Origin: Alicyclobacillus mali
GTDB lineage: Bacteria > Bacillota > Bacilli > Alicyclobacillales > Alicyclobacillaceae
Reading direction: 5' to 3' (one strand)
Assembly (NCBI RefSeq): GCF_017329565.1
Contig: NZ_JAFMTT010000006.1
DNA: 64,000 nucleotides
Part shown: piece by piece, positions 25,487 to 34,493 of the stretch
How the letters are laid out: each line of letters starts with the position of its first letter
Position numbering within the stretch: position 1 is the first letter of the stretch
Made by a program: the position numbers and the translations under genes
The notes under the pieces: model-generated
The model's database searches: none
What the model saw: only the letters and a program-made list of their open reading frames with translations
Told to the model about the DNA's origin: nothing

Positions 25487-26656
25487 ATGGAGGCACTCGT
25501 GCGTGAAGTGGAGGCCATTCGCCAACAGCTCGTCGCTTGGCGCCGACACTTGCACGAACATCCGGAACTGAGTTTTCAAGAGCGAGAAACAGCGGCCTTC
25601 ATCGAACGCGAATTGACGCAAATGGGTGCGTTCGAGATCAGCCGGCCGACGGAGACGAGCGTGATCGCCCGGCTCGTCACCGGCCGCCCGGGTCGCGTTC
25701 TCGCGCTTCGTGCGGACATTGATGCGCTTCCCATCGAGGAAGACACAGGGCTGGCGTTTGCTTCAAAGAATCCCGGCGTCATGCACGCGTGCGGACACGA
25801 CGGACATACCGCCATGCTGCTAGGGGCGTGCAAGGTGCTCGCTGCGCACCGCGACGAGCTGCGGGGAGAGATTCGCTTCATCTTCCAGCACGCGGAGGAA
25901 TTGACGCCCGGCGGCGCACAAGAGTTGGTCGATGCAGGGGTGTTGGATGGCGTGGACGCTGTGATCGGCCAGCACCTGTGGCAGGGGATGGAGAGCTGCC
26001 GCATCGGCGTGCGAGCCGGGGAACTCATGGCTGCGCCGGATACCTTTCACATCCGCATCGTCGGGAGAGGCGGACATGCGGCACAGCCGCATCTCACCGT
26101 CGATCCTATCGCGATCGGCGCGCAGATTGTGGTGAGCCTTCAGCAGCTCGCCAGCCGCCGTGTGGATCCGTTCGAACCATTTGTGCTGAGCGTCACCAAG
26201 TTCGTCGGTGGAACCGCGGACAATGTCATCCCAAACGAGGTGGAGCTATGCGGCACGGTGCGCACCTTCCGCGAGGAGCGCCGCGCTTGGGCCGCACAGG
26301 CAATGGAGGCCGTCATCCGGGGAATCGCAGAGGCACAGGGCGCGTCCTATGAGTTTCGCTACGATCGCGGCTACCGACCGGTGGTGAACGATCCGGAACT
26401 CACGGCCTTTGTACGCGCCACCCTCGAGGACGAATTCGGCGATCTCGTCACCGACGCGGAGCCGACCATGGGGGGCGAGGATTTCTCCGCGTATCAAACT
26501 GTGGCACCCGGCACGTTTTTCTTTACGGGCATTCGCCGACCGGATGGCGAGGCGTATCCCCACCACCATCCGCGCTTTGATATCGACGAGAACGCCCTCG
26601 TCGTGGGTTGCCGGGCGCTCGTCTCCCTCGCAACAAGGTATCTCGGGCAGGCGTGA
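25487..26656 (+). CDS. M20 family amidohydrolase (N-acyl-amino-acid type)
   Basis: A two-metal amidohydrolase of 389 residues. Blocks: RRHLHEHPELSFQE, ADIDALPIEEDTGL, HACGHDGHTAMLLG (metal His), FQHAEELTPGGAQ (catalytic Glu), GGHAAQPH in the dimer domain, and TMGGEDFSAY near the end. This is the hippurate/aminoacylase/N-acetyl-diaminopimelate deacetylase group; the exact substrate cannot be read from sequence. ATG after a GGGAGAGG site, 18 bases after hemQ. Confidence 0.9.
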   Translation: MEALVREVEAIRQQLVAWRRHLHEHPELSFQERETAAFIERELTQMGAFEISRPTETSVIARLVTGRPGRVLALRADIDALPIEEDTGLAFASKNPGVMHACGHDGHTAMLLGACKVLAAHRDELRGEIRFIFQHAEELTPGGAQELVDAGVLDGVDAVIGQHLWQGMESCRIGVRAGELMAAPDTFHIRIVGRGGHAAQPHLTVDPIAIGAQIVVSLQQLASRRVDPFEPFVLSVTKFVGGTADNVIPNEVELCGTVRTFREERRAWAAQAMEAVIRGIAEAQGASYEFRYDRGYRPVVNDPELTAFVRATLEDEFGDLVTDAEPTMGGEDFSAYQTVAPGTFFFTGIRRPDGEAYPHHHPRFDIDENALVVGCRALVSLATRYLGQA

Positions 26657-26667
26657 AGCCCCGGGGG

Positions 26668-27414
26668 TTACGTTTTCTCCTCGGGATCCAGTCGGAACAA
26701 TTCGCGGCCGTGCAGGCGCAGCCATGTCCGCTGCGCCTGCCAGCCCGGCATCATGCGCGCCACGAGTTCCCAAAATGCGGGTCCGTGATTCATATGCACC
26801 AGATGCGCAAGTTCGTGAATAATCACGTAATCAATCACGCCCTCAGGCGCTTGAATGAGCCTCCAATTCAGCGACACGTTCCCTTTGCTTGAGCAGCTGC
26901 CCCATCGGCTCCGCTGTGCTCGAATTGTAACCATGGCAGGCCGCAACCTCGTCTTCTCCGCCCACATGGCCGCTCGGTCGGACAGGTAGGTCTGGGCGAG
27001 ATCGCGCAGTGTCCGGCAGACCTGCTCATGCAAGTCGTCGGCTCGCTCGGGCACACGCACAAGGCGGCGGACGTGATCGATCTCGGCTCGGGGGCCGGCG
27101 TGGGTGCAGACCACATAGGAGCGTCCGAGAATCCGGATCTCGTCGCCCACCTTGAGGCGCTGCGGCGTCGCGACGAAGGTTCTGGCTTGCGTCTCCCGAA
27201 GCCAAGAAATGTTCTGCAGAATGACCTCCTCCACATCCTTCCACGTCGTCCAGCGCGGAGCGCTGACGGAGAATCCGCGATCATCGGCGCGGAGAACGAT
27301 CCGCTTCTGCGTCGGCCTTCCTGCTCGAACGCGGATGAGGATGGATTCATGATCGAACTGGAGTTCACATGCGACGATTTGACCCCTATGGTTGCGAACG
27401 ATTTTCAGATCCAT
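26668..27414 (-). CDS. YgjP-like zinc metallopeptidase (DUF45/SprT-like)
   Basis: 248 residues. The C-terminal domain has RSRWGSCSSKGNVSLNWRLIQAP followed by the zinc site HELAHLVHMNHGPAFW, the hallmark of the YgjP/M48-like family; the N-terminal half is a beta-rich substrate domain. Cytoplasmic, with no signal peptide. Substrate unknown. Convergent with the M20 gene, with a short gap. Confidence 0.85.
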   Translation of the reverse strand: MDLKIVRNHRGQIVACELQFDHESILIRVRAGRPTQKRIVLRADDRGFSVSAPRWTTWKDVEEVILQNISWLRETQARTFVATPQRLKVGDEIRILGRSYVVCTHAGPRAEIDHVRRLVRVPERADDLHEQVCRTLRDLAQTYLSDRAAMWAEKTRLRPAMVTIRAQRSRWGSCSSKGNVSLNWRLIQAPEGVIDYVIIHELAHLVHMNHGPAFWELVARMMPGWQAQRTWLRLHGRELFRLDPEEKT

Positions 27415-27517
27415 GGCTCCACTTTATCGCAATGGGCTCCGGCGGGCGAGCGCATACCCGAGACGCAGTGGGACCAAACTATCGCCATCAGCCTGCAGTC
27501 CTCGGAGGGAGTCTCGC

Positions 27518-28042
27518 ATGCCATCTCGTCGCGCGTTGTCCGCGGTGTCACTTCTCGCAGTCCTTTCGCTGACAGGTGCTGTCGCCGGGTGTGGGCGTGA
27601 ATTTGACGTGCATCCGTCGGCGCTCGTCGGCCAGGCGTTGCCGTCGTCAATCGCTGATCCGCCTACAAGCGTCGAACTGGCGCATTATCAAATGCGAAAC
27701 CCACACTTCAACGTCTTGAGCCACGGTTCAACCCTGAACATCTGGTCAGACGATCACGGCTGGAACGGTCACCGGGTGGATCTGTACTACGCACCGGCCG
27801 CCATTGTGACCGCTTACCACGGGGACTACACCCTCAAGTCGAACGCGCATCTCCAGCGCATCGCGTCCGTTCCCATCCGGAAAAACCAGACATGGTTTGC
27901 GGCGTGGAATGTCGGGGCGTATAAGCTTCCCGATGGATTTTACCTGCTCGCGAAAACCGATGTCGGCCAAGCCACGATTGAAAAGGTCGTGTGGCAACAG
28001 GGCCATTACGTCGAAGGCGGCGTGGATTCCCCCGTTCAGTGA
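27518..28042 (+). CDS. Predicted lipoprotein of unknown function
   Basis: 174 residues: a signal peptide with basic start (MPSRR), a hydrophobic core and a lipobox AVAGC with Cys25 as the lipid-bound residue. The mature part is rich in H, Y and W and ends HYVEGGVDSPVQ; no known domain recognised. ATG with a GGAGGGAG site six bases upstream. Convergent with the permease gene (5-base gap). Confidence 0.75.
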   Translation: MPSRRALSAVSLLAVLSLTGAVAGCGREFDVHPSALVGQALPSSIADPPTSVELAHYQMRNPHFNVLSHGSTLNIWSDDHGWNGHRVDLYYAPAAIVTAYHGDYTLKSNAHLQRIASVPIRKNQTWFAAWNVGAYKLPDGFYLLAKTDVGQATIEKVVWQQGHYVEGGVDSPVQ

Positions 28043-28047
28043 CGCGG

Positions 28048-28551
28048 TCAGCGGAAATGAGACCACGCGTTCCACAGCCATTCGAAGAGCACGCCGCCCG
28101 CCACCGAGATGAGGAGCGAAACGACAAACCTGACCAACGTGAATGGGATGCCAAAGAACGGGAATTCGGCGGGCAGGCGCGCGAGCGAGGTCAGTTGCCA
28201 CGATGTGGTGAACGCGACAACGGCCCCGGGCGAGGCGTCGGCTGCCAGCAAGCTCACGGCCAATGGGTAGACGGCAAATCGAGAGCCGGTTCCGAGCACC
28301 CCCAAGATCGCGCCAAACGCAATTCCCGCGATCCCCGCTTCGCGTCCCAACCACTTCGCCACCAACTCCGGTTCGAGCCACTGGCTCACGAGCCCCGCCA
28401 GAAACATGGATACCACGATCCACGGCAGGGACTGCGCGAGCATGCCGACCGAAGACCTCGCCGCTTCGAGCGCGTCCGAGGGTTCTTGCGCCGAGGCCAG
28501 GGCGTATCCCAGCCCGGTTGCGGCGGCGATCCACAGCAGTGTTCGATCCAC
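28048..28551 (-). CDS. Predicted permease, half-size (DUF318/YraQ-like)
   Basis: 167 residues with four to five membrane helices. GTGSRFAVYPLAVSLLAADASPGAVVAF and the WLGREAGIAG block resemble one half of the YraQ/ArsP-type permease family. Substrate unknown. GTG start at 28551; a weak GGGATGATG precedes it. The gene may be one half of a protein that works as a dimer. Confidence 0.65.
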   Translation of the reverse strand: MDRTLLWIAAATGLGYALASAQEPSDALEAARSSVGMLAQSLPWIVVSMFLAGLVSQWLEPELVAKWLGREAGIAGIAFGAILGVLGTGSRFAVYPLAVSLLAADASPGAVVAFTTSWQLTSLARLPAEFPFFGIPFTLVRFVVSLLISVAGGVLFEWLWNAWSHFR

Positions 28552-28566
28552 ATCATCATCCCCGTT

Positions 28567-29910
28567 TCAAGGTGATGCGTTCAAACGGAGCGCGTGCACC
28601 GTCGACGCCCACGAGGTGGGGTCGGACCACGCCAGCGACCACGCAGCAACGCCTGCCAGTCCATCGTTGCTCACGAGTTGAAGCCAGTCCTCATACGTCT
28701 GAGACGTGGGATACCACACCTCTGCGTAGCCCGTCTTCGTCGGGTATTGGGTGAACATCAGATCCAGGGAGGCGTTCCACGAGCCGAGCGGCAGCCGATA
28801 TTCGTTGAGAATGGCTTGTACCGCGCCTGCGCTGACCGCATCGCTCTGGACGCTGCCGTCCGTGTTGACGTACCAGAAACGAGTGTAAAGCGGGATGCCG
28901 AGTACCAACTTGTTCGCAGGTACGCCGGTGTCCAGCAGGTCGTTCACGCTCCGCTCCACCCACGGCAGGTCAGCCACGGGCCCGGGGTCCGGGTCGGTGG
29001 CCCAGTGTTCGTCATATGCCATCAGGACCACCTGGTCGACCTCGTCGGCGAGCGCCGCGTGGAAGAAGGCGTCCGAGTCGTCAAGTTGAACGATGTCGGG
29101 CGTAAGGTCGAGCGACAGATCAATCCCGAGCGACTGTAATCGGGCGTGGAGCGCTCCCACAAACTGTGTGAATCGATTTCGGTCAGCTGCAGCGACGTTC
29201 TCAAAGTCGAGGTTCACGCCGTTCAGGTGGTAGGTTTTCGCTTGGTACGCGATCTCGTCAATGAGGTTCGCTTCTGCGCGCGGATTGATCAGAACTTTGT
29301 GTGTGAGCGTCGCGGAAAACTGGTTGTCCACAAGGACCCAAACCTGAATGTGACGTTCCTGCGCGTATTGCACGACGCTCGGCACCACACCGCCGGATAA
29401 ATTGCCCGAAGCATCCGCCAGATGAAACCACGTGGGACTGATCACATTGACACCTGGATTGTCTTGAATCCACCGGAGGCACGTACTGGCATCGGTGGAT
29501 GGGATCCAGCCAATCACGAGCGTGTGGCGCGTTTGGGACATGGCGGCGATGGAGTTGAGCAGCGACGTCTGCAGTCCCCCGCCGGGATCGCCCGGCGAGA
29601 CCTGCGGAAGCATGTTGCGAAGGATGGCAGCAGGATTGAGGAACATGGACTGCAGGCGATTAGCCACGGCGCGAAGAGGGTTGACCGCGGCGGGTTGACC
29701 GCCTGTGGGGGCGTCGCCGCCAAACAGTGCGTTGACCTCGATGGAGGCGAGCGTTTGAACTTCCGACGCCGCCAAGCGATCGGTCAGGGGATGTCCCAAA
29801 GCGGCGGACATCGACACCACCAAGCCCGCCGCAAGGAGGAAGAGCGCGGAGATGGCTGCAATCAGTTCGGCGATGAGGCGGGAAGGTTTGCTGCGATTCA
29901 CGCGTAGCAC
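28567..29910 (-). CDS. Glycoside hydrolase family 18 protein, membrane-anchored
   Basis: 447 residues: an N-terminal membrane helix (about 14-37), a variable linker region, then a GH18 barrel from about 150 with the catalytic segment NGVNLDFENV, VVLMAYDEHW, LGIPLYTRFWY and WYPTSQTYEDW. The barrel is like that of the spore-cortex hydrolases SleL/YaaH. The first Asp of the DxxDxDxE motif is Asn, while the general acid Glu and the preceding Asp are kept. No LysM domain seen. Likely acts on peptidoglycan or chitin-like chains outside the membrane. Confidence 0.85.
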   Translation of the reverse strand: MLRVNRSKPSRLIAELIAAISALFLLAAGLVVSMSAALGHPLTDRLAASEVQTLASIEVNALFGGDAPTGGQPAAVNPLRAVANRLQSMFLNPAAILRNMLPQVSPGDPGGGLQTSLLNSIAAMSQTRHTLVIGWIPSTDASTCLRWIQDNPGVNVISPTWFHLADASGNLSGGVVPSVVQYAQERHIQVWVLVDNQFSATLTHKVLINPRAEANLIDEIAYQAKTYHLNGVNLDFENVAAADRNRFTQFVGALHARLQSLGIDLSLDLTPDIVQLDDSDAFFHAALADEVDQVVLMAYDEHWATDPDPGPVADLPWVERSVNDLLDTGVPANKLVLGIPLYTRFWYVNTDGSVQSDAVSAGAVQAILNEYRLPLGSWNASLDLMFTQYPTKTGYAEVWYPTSQTYEDWLQLVSNDGLAGVAAWSLAWSDPTSWASTVHALRLNASP

Positions 29911-29981
29911 GCTCCTCGTTCAATGGGCCTCTGGCCCATGTCTATGACGAGCGCGCGGTGATTATGTAAAGCACGTCCTCG

Positions 29982-30650
29982 TTACGGATTCGGTCGCCAC
30001 TCGGCCTTTCCGTCCGCAAAAAACTCCTTCTTCCAAATGGCGATGCGGGCTTTGAGTCGGTCGATCAGCGCCTCGCAGGCCTCAAAGGCCGCTTTGCGGT
30101 GCGGGTGCGCCGCGCCACAGATCACTGCGACATCCTCGGGATACAAGGTTCCAATTCGATGCCACACAAGGGCTTTGACATCCGGGAATTCCGCTTCAAC
30201 TTCTTCCACCAGCTGTTCCAACTGGACTCGCACCATCGCCTCGTACGCCTCATACTCGATGCGATCCGTTTGCCGATGGCCTGTCCACGCGCGCACAGTT
30301 CCAAGAAACAACACGCAGCCTCCGTGCCGCGCATCCGACAACAACGCCTCCGCCTCTTTCACGTCGAGGGGCTCCCGCCTGAGCTGCGCATACGGATGAT
30401 CCCCTTCGCCACCGCCCACGGGCGGAATGAGTGCGATCTCGTCGCTCGACTGCAACGGTCGGGACGGATCGGCCAATTCCAGATTCACCGCCACCATCAC
30501 GTGCTTCAAGGCATCGTGGAGTTCTGGATGCGTTGCATGGAGGACCTCCAGGACATCGGCCACGGTGGCGTCGTCCGGCACGTCCAATTCAAGTTTGTCT
30601 CGCCCGGCCAACTCCTTTACATTTGCGAATAGGCGAATGTCGACGCGCAT
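29982..30650 (-). CDS. MoaD-MoaE fusion (molybdopterin synthase, MoaX type)
   Basis: Both subunits of molybdopterin synthase in one chain of 222 residues. Residues 1-81 are the sulfur-carrier MoaD, ending IPPVGGG (Gly79-81), where a free MoaD would stop at Gly-Gly. Residues ~88-222 are MoaE with LFLGTVRAWTGHRQ, CGAAHPHRKAAFEACEALIDRLK and IWKKEFFADGKAEW. Since the carrier must have a free C-terminal glycine for thiocarboxylation, cleavage after the Gly run is expected, as known for mycobacterial MoaX. Divergent from moaC; ribosome site GAGGTGA. Confidence 0.9.
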   Translation of the reverse strand: MRVDIRLFANVKELAGRDKLELDVPDDATVADVLEVLHATHPELHDALKHVMVAVNLELADPSRPLQSSDEIALIPPVGGGEGDHPYAQLRREPLDVKEAEALLSDARHGGCVLFLGTVRAWTGHRQTDRIEYEAYEAMVRVQLEQLVEEVEAEFPDVKALVWHRIGTLYPEDVAVICGAAHPHRKAAFEACEALIDRLKARIAIWKKEFFADGKAEWRPNP

Positions 30651-30690
30651 GTATGATTCACCTCAGTCAGTTTGAATACGGTAAGGAGCG

Positions 30691-31215
30691 ATGAACGTGA
30701 ACTCTCAGGACGTATTTCACCATTTTTCACCCGACGGCCGCCCGCATATGGTGGACGTAAGCGAAAAGGCGGTCACGGCCCGCGTGGCGGTGGCCGAAGC
30801 GCACATCCGGATGTCGCGGGCGACGCGCGATGCTATTGTACATCACGCAATCGCCAAAGGCGATGTGATGAAAGTGGCCGAAATCGCCGGCATCATGGCT
30901 GCCAAGCGGACGAGCGAACTCATTCCTCTCTGTCATCCGCTGCCGTTGCACCACGTGTCGGTACGCATCGAAGAACACGCGCTTGAACCACAGGAGGCGG
31001 TGTTTCGCGTTCGGGCGGAGGTCCGTACGGCGCACCAGACCGGCGTCGAGATGGAGGCGCTGACGGCTGCATCCATCGCGGCGCTCACGGTGTACGACAT
31101 GTGCAAGAAGGCGGACCGCGGTATGACCATCTCCGACGTTCGCCTCGTCATGAAGGACGGTGGCGCGAGCGGCAGGTACGAGCGCGACGAGCGCGGTGGT
31201 TCCGAAGGCCGCTGA
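30691..31215 (+). CDS. moaC: Cyclic pyranopterin monophosphate synthase
   Basis: Works with MoaA to build the first ring intermediate of molybdenum cofactor. 174 residues with MVDVSEKAVTARVAVAEAHI, GIMAAKRTSELIPLCHPLPL, EVRTAHQTGVEMEALTAASIAALTVYDMCK (catalytic His/Lys region) and ADRGMTISDVRLVMKDGG. ATG after TAAGGAGCG. The 40-base gap to the MoaD-MoaE gene holds no room for a molybdenum-cofactor riboswitch. Confidence 0.95.
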   Translation: MNVNSQDVFHHFSPDGRPHMVDVSEKAVTARVAVAEAHIRMSRATRDAIVHHAIAKGDVMKVAEIAGIMAAKRTSELIPLCHPLPLHHVSVRIEEHALEPQEAVFRVRAEVRTAHQTGVEMEALTAASIAALTVYDMCKKADRGMTISDVRLVMKDGGASGRYERDERGGSEGR

Positions 31216-31265
31216 GCGTTACAATAGACATCGGCAAATCACCTTGTGAACAGGGATGATGATCG

Positions 31266-32192
31266 ATGGGGAAGCCAGAGGCCAGCGTTCGCGTGATCGA
31301 CACGGGCACCACGACGGCTCGCCCGGAATGGCTTAAGATTCGCGCGAAAACGGGCGACAATTATAAGCAACTCAAAGAACTCATGCGCACGCAATCGCTG
31401 CACACGGTGTGCGAAGAGGCGCATTGCCCGAACCTGTTTGAATGCTGGGAGATGCGCACGGCCACGTTTATGATCCTCGGCGAAATCTGCACACGCGCGT
31501 GCAGGTTCTGCGCCGTGCACACCGGCCGCCCCAATGAGCTCGACCTGCGCGAACCGGAGCGCGTGGCGGATGCGGTGGTCGCGATGGGGCTGGAACACGT
31601 CGTCATCACGAGTGTGGCCCGGGATGATCTCGCCGACGGCGGAGCTTCCGTCTTCGCGGAGACGATTCGTGCGGTGCGGCGGAAAGTCCCGACCTGCAGC
31701 GTGGAAGTTTTGATCCCGGATTTCGACGGCAACTGGGAGGCTCTCGCCGTCGTGTTGGACGCGCGCCCCGATGTGCTGAATCACAACGTGGAGACCGTGC
31801 GCAGGTTGTCGGACTCGGTGCGCTCAAGAGCGAAGTACGATCGGACGCTCGAACTTCTTCGGCGTTCGAAGGAGATAGCCCCGGATATCCCCACCAAGTC
31901 GAGCATTATGGTGGGGCTTGGCGAGACGTTTGAGGAGATTTACGAGACGATGGACGATTTGCGTGAGGTCGGCGTCGACATCCTGACCATCGGCCAGTAC
32001 CTCCAGCCGACGGCGAAACATCTGCCGGTGATTCGTTATTACACCCCGACAGAGTTTCTCCGCCTGCGTGGGGAAGGGCTGAGTCGCGGGTTCAAACACG
32101 TGGAGTCTGGGCCCATGGTCCGCAGTTCGTACCACGCGAAGGATCAGGTCCCATGGCGCCACCAGCAGACGGCTGCGAGAAGCGGGGAGTGA
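31266..32192 (+). CDS. lipA: Lipoyl synthase
   Basis: A radical-SAM enzyme that inserts two sulfurs into octanoyl groups. 308 residues: auxiliary cluster cysteines Cys49, Cys54 and Cys60 (CEEAHCPNLFEC), radical-SAM cluster Cys75, Cys79 and Cys82 (CTRACRFC), NHNVETV, and the C-terminal VRSSYHA serine ligand. Followed eight bases later by lipB, so both lipoate steps are together. Confidence 0.96.
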   Translation: MGKPEASVRVIDTGTTTARPEWLKIRAKTGDNYKQLKELMRTQSLHTVCEEAHCPNLFECWEMRTATFMILGEICTRACRFCAVHTGRPNELDLREPERVADAVVAMGLEHVVITSVARDDLADGGASVFAETIRAVRRKVPTCSVEVLIPDFDGNWEALAVVLDARPDVLNHNVETVRRLSDSVRSRAKYDRTLELLRRSKEIAPDIPTKSSIMVGLGETFEEIYETMDDLREVGVDILTIGQYLQPTAKHLPVIRYYTPTEFLRLRGEGLSRGFKHVESGPMVRSSYHAKDQVPWRHQQTAARSGE

Positions 32193-32199
32193 GTTCGGG

Positions 32200-32883
32200 T
32201 TGGCCACACAGCTCGTTTGGCGTTCGATCGGCGTCGTTCCGTACGACGACGCGCTGGACATGCAGGTCCATCAAGCGCTGCGACTTTTGAACCTCGAGGA
32301 CGACGCGCAGACTGTCTTTGCTCTCGAGCACCCACGTACCATCACGGTCGGCCGCAACGGATCGGAAGCCAACATTCTCCTTCCGCTCGATGTCCTCGCC
32401 CGCAAGGGGTTTGAGGTGCGCATGGTCGATCGCGGCGGCGATGTCACGTACCACGGTCCGGGCCAGTGGGTGCTGTACCCGGTGCTGCATCTCGCGCCGT
32501 GGGGGAATGACGTGGCCCGCTTCGTACGCAACCTGGAGGAAGTGGTAATTCGCGCGCTCGCCGAGGTCGGGATCGAGAGCCGTCGGATCGACGACCTGCC
32601 CGGCGTGTGGGTGGGCGACGATAAGGTCTGTGCGGTGGGTGCGAGGGTGAAAAAGCGCCCGTCGGGCGAGTTCGTCACGTATCACGGCATCGCCCTCAAC
32701 GTGAACACGGACCTTCAGGATTTTGACGTCATTGTGCCGTGCGGGATACGCGATCACGGTGTCACCAGCGTGGCGGCGGTGCTCGGGGCGCCTCAGGACA
32801 TGAAGGTCTGGGAAGAACGTCTGCGCAGGTGTTTTTGCGACGTGTTCGCCTGCGAACCAGTTCTGACGGGGGAGCAGGCGTGA
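32200..32883 (+). CDS. lipB: Octanoyl-[carrier protein]:protein octanoyltransferase
   Basis: Transfers octanoyl groups from acyl carrier protein to lipoyl domains. 227 residues with LEHPRTITVGRNGSEAN, VDRGGDVTYHGPGQ, the catalytic Lys in DDKVCAVGARV, the second block YHGIALNVNTDL and the catalytic Cys in VPCGIRDHGVTS. TTG start. The C-terminus overlaps the next gene by a GTGA. Confidence 0.95.
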   Translation: MATQLVWRSIGVVPYDDALDMQVHQALRLLNLEDDAQTVFALEHPRTITVGRNGSEANILLPLDVLARKGFEVRMVDRGGDVTYHGPGQWVLYPVLHLAPWGNDVARFVRNLEEVVIRALAEVGIESRRIDDLPGVWVGDDKVCAVGARVKKRPSGEFVTYHGIALNVNTDLQDFDVIVPCGIRDHGVTSVAAVLGAPQDMKVWEERLRRCFCDVFACEPVLTGEQA

Positions 32884-33947
32884 GTGGGGAAATGGGAGCG
32901 GCCGACATAGCGTCGGCCCTCGCTTTCTTTCTGGACCTTCTGCGCATCGACAGTCCGTCGGGCGGCGAGCAACGGGCGGCTGGCGCCTGCGCGGCGTGGC
33001 TGCGAGCACTGGGCTTCGCTGTGGAGTCGGAGCCCGTGGCCATCGGGGATGGCGTTTCGGTGAATCTTTGGGCAAGTGTCCCGGGCGATCCGGCGCTCGC
33101 CCCTGTCCTGGTTTGTGCGCATCTCGACACGCGCTGGTCGGGGCTGCCGGACGTGCGCAGGCAATCGGATGGATGGATCGTCAGCGCGAACGAGGTGCCG
33201 CTTGGCGCGGACGACAAGGCCGGTGTCGCGGCCGTGATGGCTGCATTGGCGCATCTCGTGCGCAATGACAGGCGCCATCCGCCCATTCACGTGCTGCTCA
33301 CGGCTGGCGAAGAAATTGGAAGTGCAGGTGTCCGGTCGTCTCGCCGGATTCACGGTCAGTTGGAACGAGCGCTGGTCGTCGATGCGGAAGCCCCGGTAGG
33401 CACGTTGGTCGAAGCAGGTTATGGACAGGCGCGGCTGTTCCTCAGGTTTTCCGGCCGGGGCGGGCTCGGACCGACGTCCGTGTGGCGGTTGCTGCAAGAG
33501 GCCACGCGGCGGGTCGGTCCTGGTTTGAGCGGTGAACTGCTGCGATTGGAGCCCGATGGTCCAGGCTTCGAAGCCGAGGTGGCTGTGTGGATGTCGCCGG
33601 ACACCGACTGGCGGATCGCCAAGGCGCGTTACCAATCGTGGGCGGCCGAAATCAAGCGGCGCACATCCCCTGATGACGTACGCTCGCAGTTTCTGTACCC
33701 TGCATACGACGTGCGGTCGAGCGGGTGGTTGCAGGGGGTACGGCGTCGCCTGGAGCGTGAGCGCCTTCCCTCGGCTTGCGTCCGCATGCGCGACGGGTGT
33801 GATGCAAATTGGCTCGCTTCCCTAGGCCTTGTGCCTGTCAACGTCGGGGTGGGGTACGAGCGCGCCCATACGCGGGAGGAGCGGATTCACGAGCAGAGCC
33901 TGGAGCAGTTGACGACAATCTTGGTCGCGGCACTGACCGAGCCATAG
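32880..33947 (+). CDS. M20-type metallopeptidase
   Basis: 355 residues with metal-ligand blocks typical of M20/M28 peptidases: LVCAHLDTRW, GADDKAGVAAVMAAL, TAGEEIGSAG and VVDAEAPVG, and a late NVGVGYERAHT. The middle dimer domain is PepT-like. The substrate is not apparent. GTG 32880 has GGGGGAG five bases upstream and overlaps the lipB stop. Confidence 0.8.
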   Translation: MSGEMGAADIASALAFFLDLLRIDSPSGGEQRAAGACAAWLRALGFAVESEPVAIGDGVSVNLWASVPGDPALAPVLVCAHLDTRWSGLPDVRRQSDGWIVSANEVPLGADDKAGVAAVMAALAHLVRNDRRHPPIHVLLTAGEEIGSAGVRSSRRIHGQLERALVVDAEAPVGTLVEAGYGQARLFLRFSGRGGLGPTSVWRLLQEATRRVGPGLSGELLRLEPDGPGFEAEVAVWMSPDTDWRIAKARYQSWAAEIKRRTSPDDVRSQFLYPAYDVRSSGWLQGVRRRLERERLPSACVRMRDGCDANWLASLGLVPVNVGVGYERAHTREERIHEQSLEQLTTILVAALTEP

Positions 33948-33965
33948 GACATGGGGGCGAGGCTG

Positions 33966-34493
33966 ATGTGGGAAGAGACGGTGGCGGAGGAGCGGCTGTT
34001 TGATGGCCGGATCATCGATGTGAGGCGGCTCACGGTGAAGCTGCCGAATGGGCGCACCAGTACCCGGGAGGTGGTCCTACACCCGGGAGCCGTGGCTGTG
34101 CTCGCGGAAGTAGAGCCAGGCAAGGTGGTTCTGGTGCGCCAGTTTCGGAAGCCGTGCGAACAAGTGTTGTGGGAAATCCCCGCTGGCAAGCTGGAGCCTG
34201 GCGAGGAGCCCGAGCACGCGGCTAGGCGCGAGCTCTCCGAAGAGACGGGTTATGAAACCATTGGGCAACTCGTGCCCGTGCACGCGTTTTACACCGCACC
34301 AGGTTTCAGCAACGAGAAACTCCATGTGTACTACACCCGGGATGTGAAGAGGGGTGTGGAACACCCCGATGGCGACGAGTTCGTCGAGTCTCGGGTCGTT
34401 TCACGCGACGAGATCCGCCGAATGCTGGAGAAGGGCGACATTCAGGACGCCAAGACGCTCGTGGCGCTCTACTGGTGGATGACTCGGCTGTGA
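33966..34493 (+). CDS. nudF: ADP-ribose pyrophosphatase (Nudix)
   Basis: 175 residues; hydrolyses ADP-ribose to AMP and ribose 5-phosphate. The Nudix box begins GKLEPGEEPEHAARREL and continues SEETGY; QFRKPCEQVLWEIPAG precedes it, as in Bacillus NudF. ATG 33966 is preferred (GGGGGCGAGG upstream) over ATG 33951. The stop overlaps the next gene by GTGA. In Bacillus nudF also precedes the spoIIM-xerD-drm-dacF region. Confidence 0.9.
   Translation: MWEETVAEERLFDGRIIDVRRLTVKLPNGRTSTREVVLHPGAVAVLAEVEPGKVVLVRQFRKPCEQVLWEIPAGKLEPGEEPEHAARRELSEETGYETIGQLVPVHAFYTAPGFSNEKLHVYYTRDVKRGVEHPDGDEFVESRVVSRDEIRRMLEKGDIQDAKTLVALYWWMTRL

Noticed and set aside
30651..30690. Molybdenum-cofactor riboswitch before moaC
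   Set aside because: The intergenic region has only 40 bases, too short for this riboswitch.
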